NCBI GenBank assembly: GCA_019022495.1
Contig: JAFEKR010000005.1
Coordinates: 1,798,001 to 1,862,000 of the forward strand
DNA: 64,000 bases
From: Epichloe hybrida
Taxonomy: Eukaryota; Ascomycota; Sordariomycetes; Hypocreales; Clavicipitaceae
Direction: 5' to 3'
Shown: piece by piece, positions 29,927 through 40,937 of the stretch
Position numbering within the stretch: position 1 is the first letter of the stretch
Layout: each line of letters begins with the position of its first letter
Notes under the pieces: model-generated
Seen by the model: only the letters and a program-made list of their open reading frames with translations
Told to the model about the DNA's origin: nothing
Database searches by the model: none
Made by a program: the position numbers and the translations under genes

Positions 29927-31718
29927 GTCGTCTTAGCGATGAGGCGGAGGTCTATTGGGATTTGTCATGAGGAAGGAAATGGTTGCCAAGATGGTCACGC
30001 CATAAATGAAGTGGTCTTAAATCCTGTTGGATATTGTAACCTCACATCTTAGGCATGACTTTCCTCGCTACGCTCGATTGCTTTATCAGGGAAAGCGAAG
30101 CGATCCCTGATTGAAGCATATGCCGAGGTCAGGGAATGCGTACATACTCCGTATTAGCAGCTTCCCGCTTTCCCCATGTATATCAAATTAAGGCCATTCT
30201 GTGGAGATATCTCTTCTTATTAGTCTGGTCAAGAAATTTTTTCTGTCTCTCTTAAAAGCGGCGCTTAACTACTTTTAGGGGGGGGCAAGGAGGAGGAGGC
30301 AGCCAGCCCCTGACAGGGGCCCCGGAGGGAATAGAAGAGCTCAAACGTCTGAAAATAATTGAATTTAATAATGCGCAGTATTAATGATGCGCAGTATTGG
30401 CAATTAATTCGCCATCGCAGATGCGTGGTGGTGGTGGTGGTGTTGTGGTTGAATTGTTGTTGTCAAGATCTCACGATATCTTGCAAAGACTTGCGGAACA
30501 TTGCTTACTTTCTAAGGGTTCTTAACGCGCGCTAACGAGAGATAGAAACGATTCACGCCATGTAATGGCTAGGATGACATCTCGGCAGAGCTAGTGGAGG
30601 AGGAAAGTAAAAGGAATTGTTATTGTCATAATAGCCATGTATGGATTTGTGTTATAGCTAGCTGTTGAGGATATTCACAGCCTCACATCGCAGCCTCAAA
30701 TTTGAGGCATCACTCTCATCATCCACTCTTCGTTTGGCGATGCATCTTCCCGCATCGCGTCTGCTATCGTGTTTCATCGTAGGATTCGTTTGAAGACCTA
30801 GAATCACTCGTTGATAGATATGAAGCTTATAATAGCTTCCCTTTCTCTTTTGCTAGATTCGGGCTTTCCTAGATAGCAATTCTACATCATCTCTTTCCAT
30901 CGCTCTTTGCCACTACCAAGTCCCTCAACAATAAATAGGCCACACTACGTAGTACGGAGTAATGGTAGAACTTGTCATTGCAAAAAAAAACGGAAGTGGA
31001 GAATCATAGCTGCTTTGATAGTTTATCCATGTCATTCTTACTGATGAACAGCCCGCCCGCCTGCGAAATCGTTACGGTCAAGTGCAGGGTGGTGGTTTTC
31101 AGTCAGGCTTGGATGGGGCGCCCGTGAAGAAAGAAAACAAAGGCAAGGAATGAAGCAATGTTCATGGATTTTTACTGGGATCACTTGGTATCGAATATGG
31201 TGCCAGCCCTGGGAACAGAGAGCGGGCGGTGAGCCAAGCTCTTCACAGCACCAAGATAAGATTTTCACACCAGACATCTCAGGCCGATTGGCAGGGCGGC
31301 AGAATTTCCGCTTTTTTTTTTCTTGGGTGGATGCGGGTGCCATCGTCAATTCCCAATTGACAACCAACCTACCTCCAAGGCTCTAGAACCGTCCTCAAGC
31401 AACTTCAATCTCGCTTCTTCGTGCATGAGATCAAGGTAAGGTCAATTGATGACCGGCGAACCGGCGACCCGGCACCTTCAACTGCGGCCCCGCGGCGATG
31501 ACTCCAGTCTCCTCCATTTCTTTTTTTTTTTTTTTTTTTTTTTCATGCGCGCGCCGTCTCTGACCCCGCCACTTTTCTTCTCCCAGCTCTTCTCTGCTTT
31601 CTTTGACATTGTGAGCTCGCGCATGTTACTGACATTTTGTACTGAATTCAGAATATAATAGCGTTTTTATCCTTGCATCGTTCTGAAATCAGACTTTTCC
31701 TTCTCCAAGCCGACCAAA
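29927..31718. other. Long AT-richer divergent intergenic region, possibly with an old mobile-element remnant
   Basis: 1.8 kb between divergent RNase H and La genes. It is visibly more AT-rich than its neighbours and has no believable ORF between 29930 and 31030. It contains an inverted repeat (ATCAGGGA 30085-30092 and TCCCTGAT 30104-30111, 11-nt loop), a perfect 16-bp palindrome (GCCTCAAATTTGAGGC, 30693-30708), two TACGGAGTA copies (30145-30153, 30953-30961), a G-run near 30279-30287, and a T-run of about 22 at 31521-31542. The 31430-31710 part is probably the 5' UTR and promoter of the La gene and may include a 5' UTR intron starting at GTAAGG near 31436. Confidence 0.4.
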
Positions 31719-33142
31719 ATGAGCGAGGCGGAGGCTACCACCAAGCCCACCGAGGCCGCTCCTACGCAGGACCAGGCCGCTGCTCCTACCGCTGACGCTG
31801 AAGCTGCTCCTGAGGCTGAAGCTGCTTCTGAGGCTGACGCTGCCGCTGCCGCTGAAGCTGAAGAGACTTCTACCACGATCAAGACTACTGCTAAGATCGA
31901 TGACGAGAATGTCGACAAGAAGAAGAAGAACAACAAGTTCGATCCCAGTGTTCGAGAGGTGACGGATGACCCCGTTGCTATTCGCAAGCAGGTAAGTCAG
32001 CCCGCACTCAGCCCAGTTTCTTCCTGCCTGATTGCTCCTAGCCCTGGAAACCGGCTTCTATTCCTCAAGATTGAGCTCTTCCTCTGTGAAAACCCCCACT
32101 AACTGAGAACACCGCGTCAGGTCGAATTCTACTTTGGCGACTGGAACTTCCCCCAGGACAAGTTCATGTGGGAATCATGCGGCGGATCAGAAAACAAGCC
32201 CATACCCATCTCCACAATCCACTCTTTCAAACGCATGCGCACCTTCCAGCCCTATAGCGCCGTCGTCGCCGCCCTCCGAGACAGCAAGGTGCTCGAAGTT
32301 TCGGGCGAAGAAGGGTCCGAGTTGATCAAGCACAAGACCCCCTACAAGCCCATGTCTGAGGGCACAGCCAAGTTGGAGGCTTCCTCCATCTACGCCAAGG
32401 GCTTCGGTGAGGAGAACCCCGACACGCAGTTCGATTTGGAGAGCTTCTTCGCTCAGTTCGGCGAGGTCAAGGGCTTGAAACTGCGCCGCACAAACAACGG
32501 CCTGTTCAAGGGTTCCGTGTTTGTCACGTTTGCGGATGAGGAAACGGCCAAGAAGTTCATTGCTGCCGAACCCAAGCCCACCTGGAAGGGCAACGACTTG
32601 AAGATCATGTCCAAGAAGGAGTACTGCGACGAGAAGAGCGAGTTGATCCGCCAGGGTAAGATTGAGCCCAGCGCTCCTCAGCCGCGCAAATTCTACGAAG
32701 GCAAGGAATCTGGCGCCAAGTTCAAGGGGCGCAACAACCGAGATCAGGGGGACTGGAAGAAGAGGCGCGAGCAGGACCAGAAGAGCGGATTCCGGGGTGG
32801 TCGCGGGAGACGAGGCGGCCGTGGTGGCCGAGGTGGCCGAGGAAGAGGCGGTGGTCGTGGAGGTCGCGAGAACGGTGACCACACGGACAAGACCTACGAG
32901 AGGTGAGTTTATTTTCTTTGCCCTCCCCCCTTGAATTATGTCCCTTCTCCTCCGACGGGTGTTGCGTACATGGACCGAAGGACGCTAACGTACCCTCTAG
33001 CGGTCCACCACCAACCATGCAGTCTACCGCTGAAGACAAGGAAAGCAACGGCAAACGAGCTCGCGAGGAAGACGGCGGTGCGAGCGAACCCGCAGCCAAG
33101 AAGGTCGACACCAAGGAAGGATCTACTACGGAGGCGGCATGA
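31719..33142 (+). CDS. La RNA-binding protein (Lhp1/Sla1 type)
   Basis: Binds the UUU-OH 3' ends of RNA polymerase III transcripts and protects them during maturation. Exons are 31719-31991, 32121-32902 and 33001-33142, giving 398 residues. The first 55 residues are Ala/Glu/Pro-rich repeats. The La motif spans about 70-160 (VREVTDDPVAIRKQVEFYFGDWNFPQDKFMW... SFKRMRTF). An RRM spans about 190-265 (SSIYAKGFGEENPDTQFDLESFFAQFGEVKGLKLRR... FKGSVFVTF). An RGG-rich stretch follows at about 320-345, then a Lys/Glu-rich tail with KRARE and AAKK, which are likely nuclear localisation signals. The short 3' exon is supported because it continues the frame with an SGPPPTMQS tail. Length is ordinary for fungal La. 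Confidence 0.9.
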
Positions 33143-33623
33143 AGAGGATTTGGTAATGTCCCAAACACATGACATTGATACCTAAGGGAGAGGGCGAACA
33201 ACAGACAGAAAAGGCGTCAGAGGTTGTGTATCAGTATGTGAATTGTTGAGGCGTTTTGACTACTGACTACTAGGTTCGAGCATGGAAAGACCAGCGGAGG
33301 ATTAATCCTACCTGTCGGATTCGAGATACGAGCCACATGTCATACCATGGGCTTGCATGTCAGCATTTGATGATTCGTAGCAATGTATGAATCGACGTGT
33401 CGATGGACGCGAGGCTAAATTGGATTTTGAATCATGCGTCCACCACCCTGAACTGAATATCGCAATTGCCCAGGTGAACTGTGATCAAGTATTGGCACCA
33501 AGCTAGGCAGATATCCTTTGTTACGGGTCCTTCCTCCTGCAGGAGACGTACCGGCGCCATGACTTGTTGCTTCGAAGGGGGACCAAAAGTATTGTGTCGT
33601 GTTACCCCCGTTTTCGAAAACAT
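33143..33623. other. Convergent intergenic region
   Basis: 3' flanks of the La gene and the inositol monophosphatase gene. No gene or structure visible. Confidence 0.4.
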
Positions 33624-34730
33624 CTACGTAGAATAGTCCATCTTCCTGTCCCCAACAACGGCCCAGAACTCGTCGACCAACTCCTTCTGGCCCTCGGGCG
33701 CCCCCCTCACAGCCAAGTACACGCGCGACTCCAGCTCGGGATGCCAATCGCCGGGATTGCCGCTGACCATGAGGCCGCCCGCCTCCTCGAGGATGCACCA
33801 GCCGGCGCAGACGTCCCACGCCCAGCAACCCCCCTCCCAGTAGGCGTCCATCTGGCCGGCCGCCACGGCCGCCATGTTGAGCGCGGCAGAGCCCAGGGAC
33901 CGCAGCGAGTGCACCATGGAGCCCCCCGTTTCCCGGCTGGCGGCCAGCGTCCTGAACACGTCCGTCTTGCGCTCGAAGTTGGGGCCGTCCCGCCCGGAGC
34001 CCCATTCCACGGCCACGAGGCAAGTGCCCAGGCCGTGGAGCGGACGGGGCCGCCTTGCGAGGGGGAGCGGAACGGCTGCGCTGCCCTTGATCCGCGTCAT
34101 GTGCGCGCCCTTGCCCTTGATGGCCGTGAACAGCACGTCCTGCCAGGGGTTGTAGATGACGCCGACGGCCGGCGCTCGCCCGATTGCCAGGCCGAGCGAG
34201 ACGCAGGCGTTGGGAAAGCCGTGGATGAAGTTGGTCGTGCCTGTCCGTTGTTGCTTTCTTGTTCAGTATGTGATGTAGGACGGAAACGTTGCTCCCCCCT
34301 CTTTTTCGCTGCCTATACATGGATGAAGAATGAAGGGGGGCCGCAGCTCGTACCGTCGATGGGGTCAACTACAAAGGTTGGCTCGGGACCAAGCCTCATG
34401 CCGGGTTGGTACGTCTCCTCGCCCATGAAGGAGACGGATGGGAACGACGTCGATAGCCGCGTCGATACCATCTTTTCCACGGCTCGATCCGCCTCGGTGA
34501 CGATGTCGACGGCTGCAAAAAAAAAAAAAAAAAAAAGAAAAGGTCATGACGATTCATGTTTCAGCCTACATCGCTCACTCTCTCTTGTGGCACAAGGTTT
34601 GAAAAGACGTACAATTGAGCTTCGTTCCCGTGTCGAGGTCGACGGGGTTCGCGGCGAGTATCATTCGGCCGGCCTCATAGGCTACCGCCACCATCTCGTC
34701 GTGCACGGCTTGGAGGTCGAGACTCGCCAT
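33624..34730 (-). CDS. Inositol monophosphatase family protein
   Basis: A Mg2+-dependent phosphatase that converts inositol monophosphates to inositol, or a related small phosphomonoester. Exons are 34613-34730, 34354-34512 and 33624-34240, giving 297 residues. Key motifs are SFMGEE (metal-binding Glu), DPIDGTTNFIHG (metal-binding Asp and phosphate loop, split by the second intron) and WAWDVCAGWCILEEAGG (motif 2 Asp). The N-terminus MASLDLQAVHDEMVAVAYEAGRMIL is typical of the family. Fungal members also include the qutG-type proteins of quinate clusters, but no quinate genes are nearby, so a housekeeping role is more likely. The first intron of the spliced gene contains an A-run of about 18 at 34517-34534. 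Confidence 0.88.
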
Positions 34731-35375
34731 TTTTGTCGGTTGCTCTTGAGTTGTCCTTGACGTTGTGGTTTCTTGTGAGTTTTTTTGGAGGGGGTGGCGG
34801 ATCTATTACTAAGGAGATACGTTTGGCGGGGGGCCCGGGGGTGACATCGTCAAAAGGTCACCCACCCACATGATCGCTTGGCAATTGCGGGTCGATTCCG
34901 CTCGATGACGCCAAAGTCAATACGACGTAGAAATTAGTACAGTTCAGCAGGTGTAAGGTCCGGCTCTGGGTATTAAAAGACGTTGCCGCTTTTGAGTGCA
35001 AGCAATCAAGTCGTGAGTCACAGCATGACTGACCCCTGGAAGCACATGCAAACAGTGAATTGCACTCCGTGTAATCCGCAATCCGCAATCCGTAGTCCGT
35101 ATCGATTGTCAATCATCAATTTGTCCAATGGAAACGCCATCCCCTGGTTCAGATCAAAAGGCTGCCTATGTCATGGATGGAAATACAGCCTAGTAACACA
35201 AGAATTCGTCTGCTGCCTCGCCTCGTCCCTTCTTCATGAACTGTCCGTCACGCGCAATGGCCCGGACGCCGGCACGTGCCCGTGAGAATTTGATTGTTCA
35301 ACGACACGCTGCTGATATACCATCCCAACATCCACCTTCATGTGAGCCTACATCGAGTTGCATCTGACCATAGTC
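34731..35375. other. Intergenic: inositol monophosphatase promoter side
   Basis: 645 bases between two minus-strand genes. Contains ATCCGCAATCCGCAATCCGTAGTCCGT (about 35071-35097), a short repeat of the same flavour as the TACGGAGTA elements. No gene visible. Confidence 0.4.
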
Positions 35376-36184
35376 TCACACGTTCTCTCTGAAAGTAGAT
35401 CTTTTGTCCGTGGGGCTGCTGCCCGCACTGCCCGCACTGCCCGCACTGCCCGCACTGCCCGGGCGCTCGACTCCTTTTGAGTTGTGCTTCTTCGCAGCAG
35501 CGGTATCAATAGGTCGAGGGCTTACCCCTCGCAAACTCGAAGCAGCGTCGTCGTCGTCAAAGGGGTTCTTGCCGTGAGCTCCGCCGGTGCCACGGCCGTG
35601 ACGACCATGCTCCTCGTCGTCGTACGCGGCGCCGGGCGTGGTGGCGCCAGGTGTGGCAGCGAGGCTCAGATTGTAGCTTCCGCCGCCACTGTACTCGGTA
35701 GGACCGTGTCTTCCGAGTTCCGGTTCCTCGAGATAGCCGTACCCGTCGGCCTCGTGGCCTACGCGAGCATCCCAAGCTTCATCGGGATCGAGCGGGCCGA
35801 ACCCGCGGCGTCCGGCCGCGCCGCCATGAAGAGGCTGCTCATATGCACCCGCGGCTGACCGACTGTTGTTTCGGTTCTTGACCTTGCGCACTTGGTCGTT
35901 GACCCAGCCGACGATGCCGCCCGTAGCTGGTTGCGGCGGGCCGTACGGACTTTCGTTTCGTTTCCATGGCAGGTAGGAAGAGAGACCCGGCGGTGGCAAC
36001 TGTGTTTCGGGAGACCAGAAAGGAGACATTAGCATCGGCTAAGTGAGGCAGATGGAAGCGAACGGAAGAAAGGACGTACGCCTAATCTGCGCGCGCGCAT
36101 CTGAGTAAAGACCATCCAGCCGACCGCCGCCGCAATCAGCAGAACGACGATGGCGATGATGAAGGCTCCAGCCGTGGAGACCAT
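35376..36184 (-). CDS. Conserved fungal single-span membrane protein, function unknown
   Basis: 242 residues from exons 36080-36184 and 35376-35999. It starts with a hydrophobic anchor (MVSTAGAFIIAIVVLLIAAAVGWMVFTQMRARRLG) followed by a basic cluster. This predicts an N-out, C-in membrane protein. The rest is disordered and Gly/Ala/Ser/Pro-rich, with a GGIVGWVNDQVRKVKNRNNSRSAAGAYEQP block that looks conserved. The C-terminus has a (Ser-Ala-Gly)n repeat. Related fungal proteins are sometimes labelled acid phosphatase-like, but I see no phosphatase motif here. A function cannot be assigned. Confidence 0.7.
35421..35460 (-). repeat. 9-bp tandem repeat encoding (Ser-Ala-Gly)n
   Basis: Four units of GCCCGCACT in the plus orientation; read on the minus strand they encode alternating Ser-Ala-Gly near the C-terminus of the membrane protein. 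Units are identical at the DNA level, which suggests recent slippage. Confidence 0.9.
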
Positions 36185-36688
36185 CGTAGAAAGGGCTCTT
36201 GGTGAGTTTTTCCTAGGATGCGATGCTGAGCAGTAGTGGTACGAGATGGGCGCTTCTGTGCGCCAGGTGATGCAGGCGAAGGAATGTTGACGTGACGTTG
36301 ACGTTGACGTTGACGTGGAGTGCGACAAGATTCGCGTGAGAGCGAGTTGGACACGCCGAGACGTTTGATGCAGATGGGGCCAAGTGGTGGTGCCAAGTGG
36401 TGGCGCCACTAAACACATTGACAACTTACAAGGAAGCTCGCAGCCAGCCAGTGGGGTTTGCCAGAGTCAATTGCCTAAAGTACATACATGTACGGATTAA
36501 TAGGGTGTAGTCCGTACGTCCGTACATGCGTCCGTATGTATGTACTGTATTATTCATCATCTTATGTCATTCATGTGCCGAATATTAACAACCAAAGTCA
36601 AGAGGCAAGTCCATAGGCGACGGCCAAGCGCAATCAATACGAATACTAGCGTCTGGAAATTCACTCAAAAGACATCATGCGCGCTCCG
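36185..36688. other. Intergenic: membrane-protein promoter side and phytase 3' flank
   Basis: 504 bases between two minus-strand genes. It has a short (GACGTT)n repeat at about 36295-36317 and a dense run of GTAC/CCGTAC words at 36480-36545. No gene visible. Confidence 0.4.
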
Positions 36689-38301
36689 CTAACACTGATC
36701 CCAGTGACCGCCATTCTTTGCAAAGTCCAAGCCCTTCAAGAAATCTTCCACCCTGCATCGGCCCAGCTTGTCTGCCTTGCATCCCTTGGGGCCCACGACT
36801 CTGTCGTTTACCAGCACTCTTACCAGCTCGTCGTCGGCCTTTCCGCAATACATCTTCTCAACGTACATTCGCGCACCAAATGGCACGGCCCAGGAGGCGG
36901 AATATCCATCTGCTTTCTTAGGAGAGACCCGGCGGTCGGTGGGGAGGTGGGTATCATTGGTGTATAGACCTAGTGCCCCATACACGGCCATGAGGGTGTT
37001 GTCATGAGTGAAGTCGGCATACAAGAGCCGGTTCAACGGGAACGTTTCCGGACGAGAATCAAGAGTCGCGTTCGTTGATGTGTTGTCCCTGATGGGAGCC
37101 TTGGTCAGACGCGAAATAAGCTCGTTGACATATCCTACGCCTTGGGTTGGCCCCAGTGGATTGGCAGGCCCATAGGTGTTCCATTTTTCCAAAGACTCGT
37201 AGTACTCGTAATCTTTCCACTCTCCCTTGGAGAATAAGCGGCAGAACGGGGATAATTGGGTCTTGTCCAAGGCCACCGTGTGAAACGGACACAGGTCCAT
37301 CATGTACACGGTTTCCTCAAGATTCAACTTGGCGCCGGGGAGCTTCTTGTTGAGACGCTCCATGACTGGAGTGGCCCAAATTTTCATCCAAGCTCTCTTG
37401 CTCTCGTCACCGAGGCCGGAATCGGGGCCATGCTCGAATGCTTTGCAAGATCCATGGTCCAGAGGGTTTTTGAATCTTTTGCCCTCGGGGATGACGAGAA
37501 TGTCCGTCAGGTACTTGCCACCATCTTGGCCCTTGGCCTTGTAAAACCCCTGAATGAAGCGTTCTGCGGATGAAATGACCCTGTCGGAGCCAGATGCTCG
37601 AACAAAAGGATGGGTCGTCTCCTTGGCGAGCTTCTCGTATCGTTGGAAAAACTTCTTGCCCGACTTGATTAGCTCATTCTCGCCGCGCAAGGTGAGATCG
37701 TCGCTGCCCAGTGAGTAATTGTAGTGCTTGATAAAGTCGTAACCCTTGCCGTAGTTCTTGACGTCTCGTTGAATTCGCTCAATCAGACTCTTGTAGGCCT
37801 CGGATTTCTTCTTCGTGGGGAAGCGAGATCCGTGGCGTGACAAAACGGAAGCAAAAGTAACTTGACAACCTGACGGCACGTCTGGTTTGTGTGAGCCTCG
37901 CGGGGCGGAGAAGTACGGCGAGTACTGGCCCCAATGTTTGTGGGAATTGAAGCGGCAGCTCGCATTGTTGACGCATGATTTGGTGTCTGTTCGATCTCGC
38001 CTGCCCGAGTATCAAGCCACATTAGGCCATATGTCAGCAATGTCCTGGCGTAAAGTTTGACGACATATCTGGTGGAATGGCGGGTCGGAAAGACATACCC
38101 GAAAGCGAAACCTAGGAACAGGAATGCAGCCAGCAACATGATGGCCATTGAGAGTTTGAAGAACCTTGACCGGGGAGGACGTTCGTCGAAAACATGCTGT
38201 GCACGACCTCGATCCGTCACAGGTACCGGGATGGCTCTGTATTTATGGCTAGGCGTTGCCAGAGCCTTCAAAGAGGCGGCCGCGTTGAAGATTTTTTCCA
38301 T
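36689..38301 (-). CDS. Histidine acid phosphatase (3-phytase A-like) with an N-terminal membrane anchor
   Basis: A branch-2 histidine acid phosphatase that would release phosphate from phytate or other phosphomonoesters. Exons are 38099-38301 and 36689-38000, giving 504 residues. The active site RHGSRFPT is at about 123-130, with the nucleophilic His at 124. The proton-donor motif HD is in the block LLYADFTHDNTLMAVYGALG. The fungal phytase start of the mature part (SCVNNASCRFNSHKHWGQYSPYFS) is clear, and several Cys are placed as for disulfides. Instead of a secretion signal, exon 1 encodes about 48 soluble residues, then a hydrophobic segment (about 49-68, SMAIMLLAAFLFLGFAFG). This predicts a type II membrane protein facing the secretory lumen or outside, though cleavage after the segment cannot be excluded. 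The splice frame was chosen to restore SCVNN. Confidence 0.88.
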
Positions 38302-39352
38302 TTTCTCTGCTCGGTCACCAGATGGGTCAGGCGTCCACCGATAGACATCTACCGTGACGAGGTAATTGAGGTTACGGTTACGGGGGTGAATGCGCAGGAG
38401 CCAAAGCCGGCCGATCCGGAAGGAGACGTCTGGTTGATGACGATTCTCTAAGGGGAAGGTCGACAGCTCGACTCGTGGACCATCAGATCATGTCGGATGA
38501 TCGGATAATCGGATGTTCTTTTCAGCATCGTAGGATGACTGTACGATGGGCTGCGGGCTGGATTTATAAATACATAAGACTTGAAAAGGGGGGGGGGGTG
38601 GTTTCTGTCCAAACCCAAACCCGAACTAGGCCAGGAGCCAGGAGCCAGGTCCCCGGCCCAAGCCCCTGCAACAGCAAGAACGACCCCCAGCCCCACATGC
38701 CGGGGCGGCTGTGTCAAATTCCAATGTACAATACGGATTAGTCCGTACATATGAACATATCATGTACAACGGTACATGCCGACTACTCCGTACTCCGTAG
38801 TTCACGGGCCTTCGTCAGAAACTGCTTCAGGTTTCACCTTCCGCACAGGTGAATCGCCACGTCGCTTTGTGCACAAAATGGTGTAGATGGATGCTGCCCA
38901 GGCAAGCAAATTCGCAGCTTGTATTCTGTTCGGCGAAGCAGTATTATGCCGCCGAATGTCGACATCTACATGTAGAATGGTATCGTAGGCTGGGAACCAC
39001 TTCACGTCCGCGTCTCGTCAAGCTCGTAAAACATTCAACGCCGACGACAACCTAGACCAGAAACCAGACATCACCCCGACCGTCCAATGCCCCTCATTTC
39101 CACTCCTTTCCGTGAGCTTCCTTGCTTCTGAGCCTCGGATGGTCAAGGCTCATGTCCGTGTGTTCCACAACGGAATTACATGACCCATCTCATCTGTGTT
39201 TCAGCAACTCGGGCTAAAGAGAATCCCACGATTCTCGACGCATCCAGGCATAAGTGCCTGGGAAATTATGTACGGAATGGGTATCAGTCAATGATATATC
39301 TCTCCATCCAAGAGGGCTCTATTTTTCTAAAGTGAAAGACGCTAGGCCCCGC
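38302..39352. other. Intergenic: phytase-like gene promoter side
   Basis: 1.05 kb between two minus-strand genes. It holds a G-run near 38588-38597, two overlapping TACTCCGTA copies (38784-38799) and no supportable gene. Confidence 0.45.
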
Positions 39353-40937
39353 CTACATGGCGACGCCGATATATGGCTTCCCAAGCCGTGCATCATCTTT
39401 GCCAAATGTTGCCGTACGCTCCAACGGCTGTTCGACTTGGTTTTGCACTGGTGTGCTTCCTAGTGACCAGGTCTTTGGCACCACCGTCCGATCTTCATCC
39501 TCGGTGTGCCAAGTCGATATACTGTCGAATGATTCATGACTGCGCCGCCCAGATGGTCCAGTCACAATCTGATAAAAGCCATTGTTGCCTTTGACCGGCT
39601 TCGGTTTGTTCGTAATTGATTCAAAACTGGCATTCTTTGCCGTTTCTTGACCCGGAAACAACCATGTCGATACAGCGGAGAACGATTTCTTTTTCCGTAG
39701 AGGTGGTCGGAATACAAGAGGAAGGGGAGGAGGCAAAGGCCCATCATGGCATGTTTGGGGAACTCGAGACTTGCCGGCTTCTTTGCCTTCTTGAATGTCT
39801 TCGTCAACCAAGATCCTCTGACAGCTCGCAGTTTGCGGCCGCTGCATGTCCGCGTTCAGACGCTCGGCGAATGATGGAGCTGCTGGCGGCAGGGCCGGAA
39901 TAGCAGGCATGGGCCCTAAGTCTGGATATGTTAGAGCATGTCACGAGAAAACTCAGTCCCGCAGGCAACCCTTTGCTGAGGGGTAGCCTTTGTGGAGGTC
40001 GAAGGAACATACTGGGCATAGTATGGGCCATCGAGTGTGAGATCGATGGCCAACTACTGGCATAGAGGCTTTGTCGTTCGACTGCATCATCAATCTTCTT
40101 CTGTAAATATTCCACTTCGATGAGACCACTTGCGACACGCTCCCTGATGGTATCAACCTCGGGAGCAGTATAAGCTCTGGCCCGATATTTTGACTTGGCT
40201 GGAATTCGTGGTCGAAGGACGCTGTCCTGCGTAGTCGATGGGCCATCTACCAGCTGTCTCCGGGGAACATGAAACGACGTGGAGGAATGGCTACGCTGCC
40301 GAGACAACGGATGGTCCTGCTCTGACCGCTGAGCGCAATAAGCCGGCGGCGGTGGAGTGATTATGCTGGGAAAATCAAAATGGGGTAGGATTGGCGATAT
40401 ACGATGATCCGGCAAGTACATGCCAAGTTCCAAGGGATGGTACTTCTTCTCTAGCGTCACAAAGTCATCGGAAGCTGATTGACATGGCCTCGATAGTGAT
40501 TGGACATGGGAAGAGCGCATGCCAAATTCGAACCGAAAAGAGCCTGACTGAACGTGTCGAAAGCCCGACGGTGCAGAGATGAGCGGCCGGCGCGATGAAC
40601 TATCTGACCAAAATCGGCTCCTCTTTGTAAAGCTTGTGCGACTTGAGGCAAAGCTTTGTCTAGTGAGCCCTTGTGTTTTTTTCGGGTCGGAATCTGGAAA
40701 ATCAGACTCAGAACGACCAACAGGCCTAGGAGCAAAGGTTGGTTGATTGTTTACAATTTTTGATGCGTGTTTTTCGTTGCCTGGCAAAGAAATTAACCGT
40801 CAGTGGCTCATTCGGGCAAGCATTCTTCTCAGGCTACGGCAGCAGGGGAACATGGACATGAGGAACGCAATGGCTCACATACCGTCAGGGAACTCAGGTT
40901 CAAAGCAAGAGCCAAAGGGAGTCAAGCAAACCATCAT
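39353..40937 (-). CDS. Hypothetical Ser/Pro-rich disordered protein
   Basis: 463 residues from exons 40883-40937, 40013-40780 and 39353-39921. All introns are GT-AG, and the three frames join without a break. The start is at the first of two adjacent ATG codons (40937). The protein is rich in Ser, Pro and Arg, with no membrane segment, catalytic motif or known domain. A short amphipathic stretch lies at about residues 240-265 (DTIRERVASGLIEVEYLQKKIDDAVE), a possible short coiled coil. The C-terminal third has an aromatic/Ser-rich pattern around RKKKSFSAVSTWLF. I do not recognise the family. The three-exon structure with consistent splice sites argues that it is a real gene and not an open reading frame by chance. 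Confidence 0.65.

Noticed and set aside
32187..32882. 231-codon minus-strand ORF
   Set aside because: It is antisense to the main exon of the La gene and has only Ala/Ser/Thr/Val/Leu-rich shadow composition.
33564..34760. 398-codon plus-strand ORF
   Set aside because: It lies antisense to the three-exon inositol monophosphatase gene and resembles no family.
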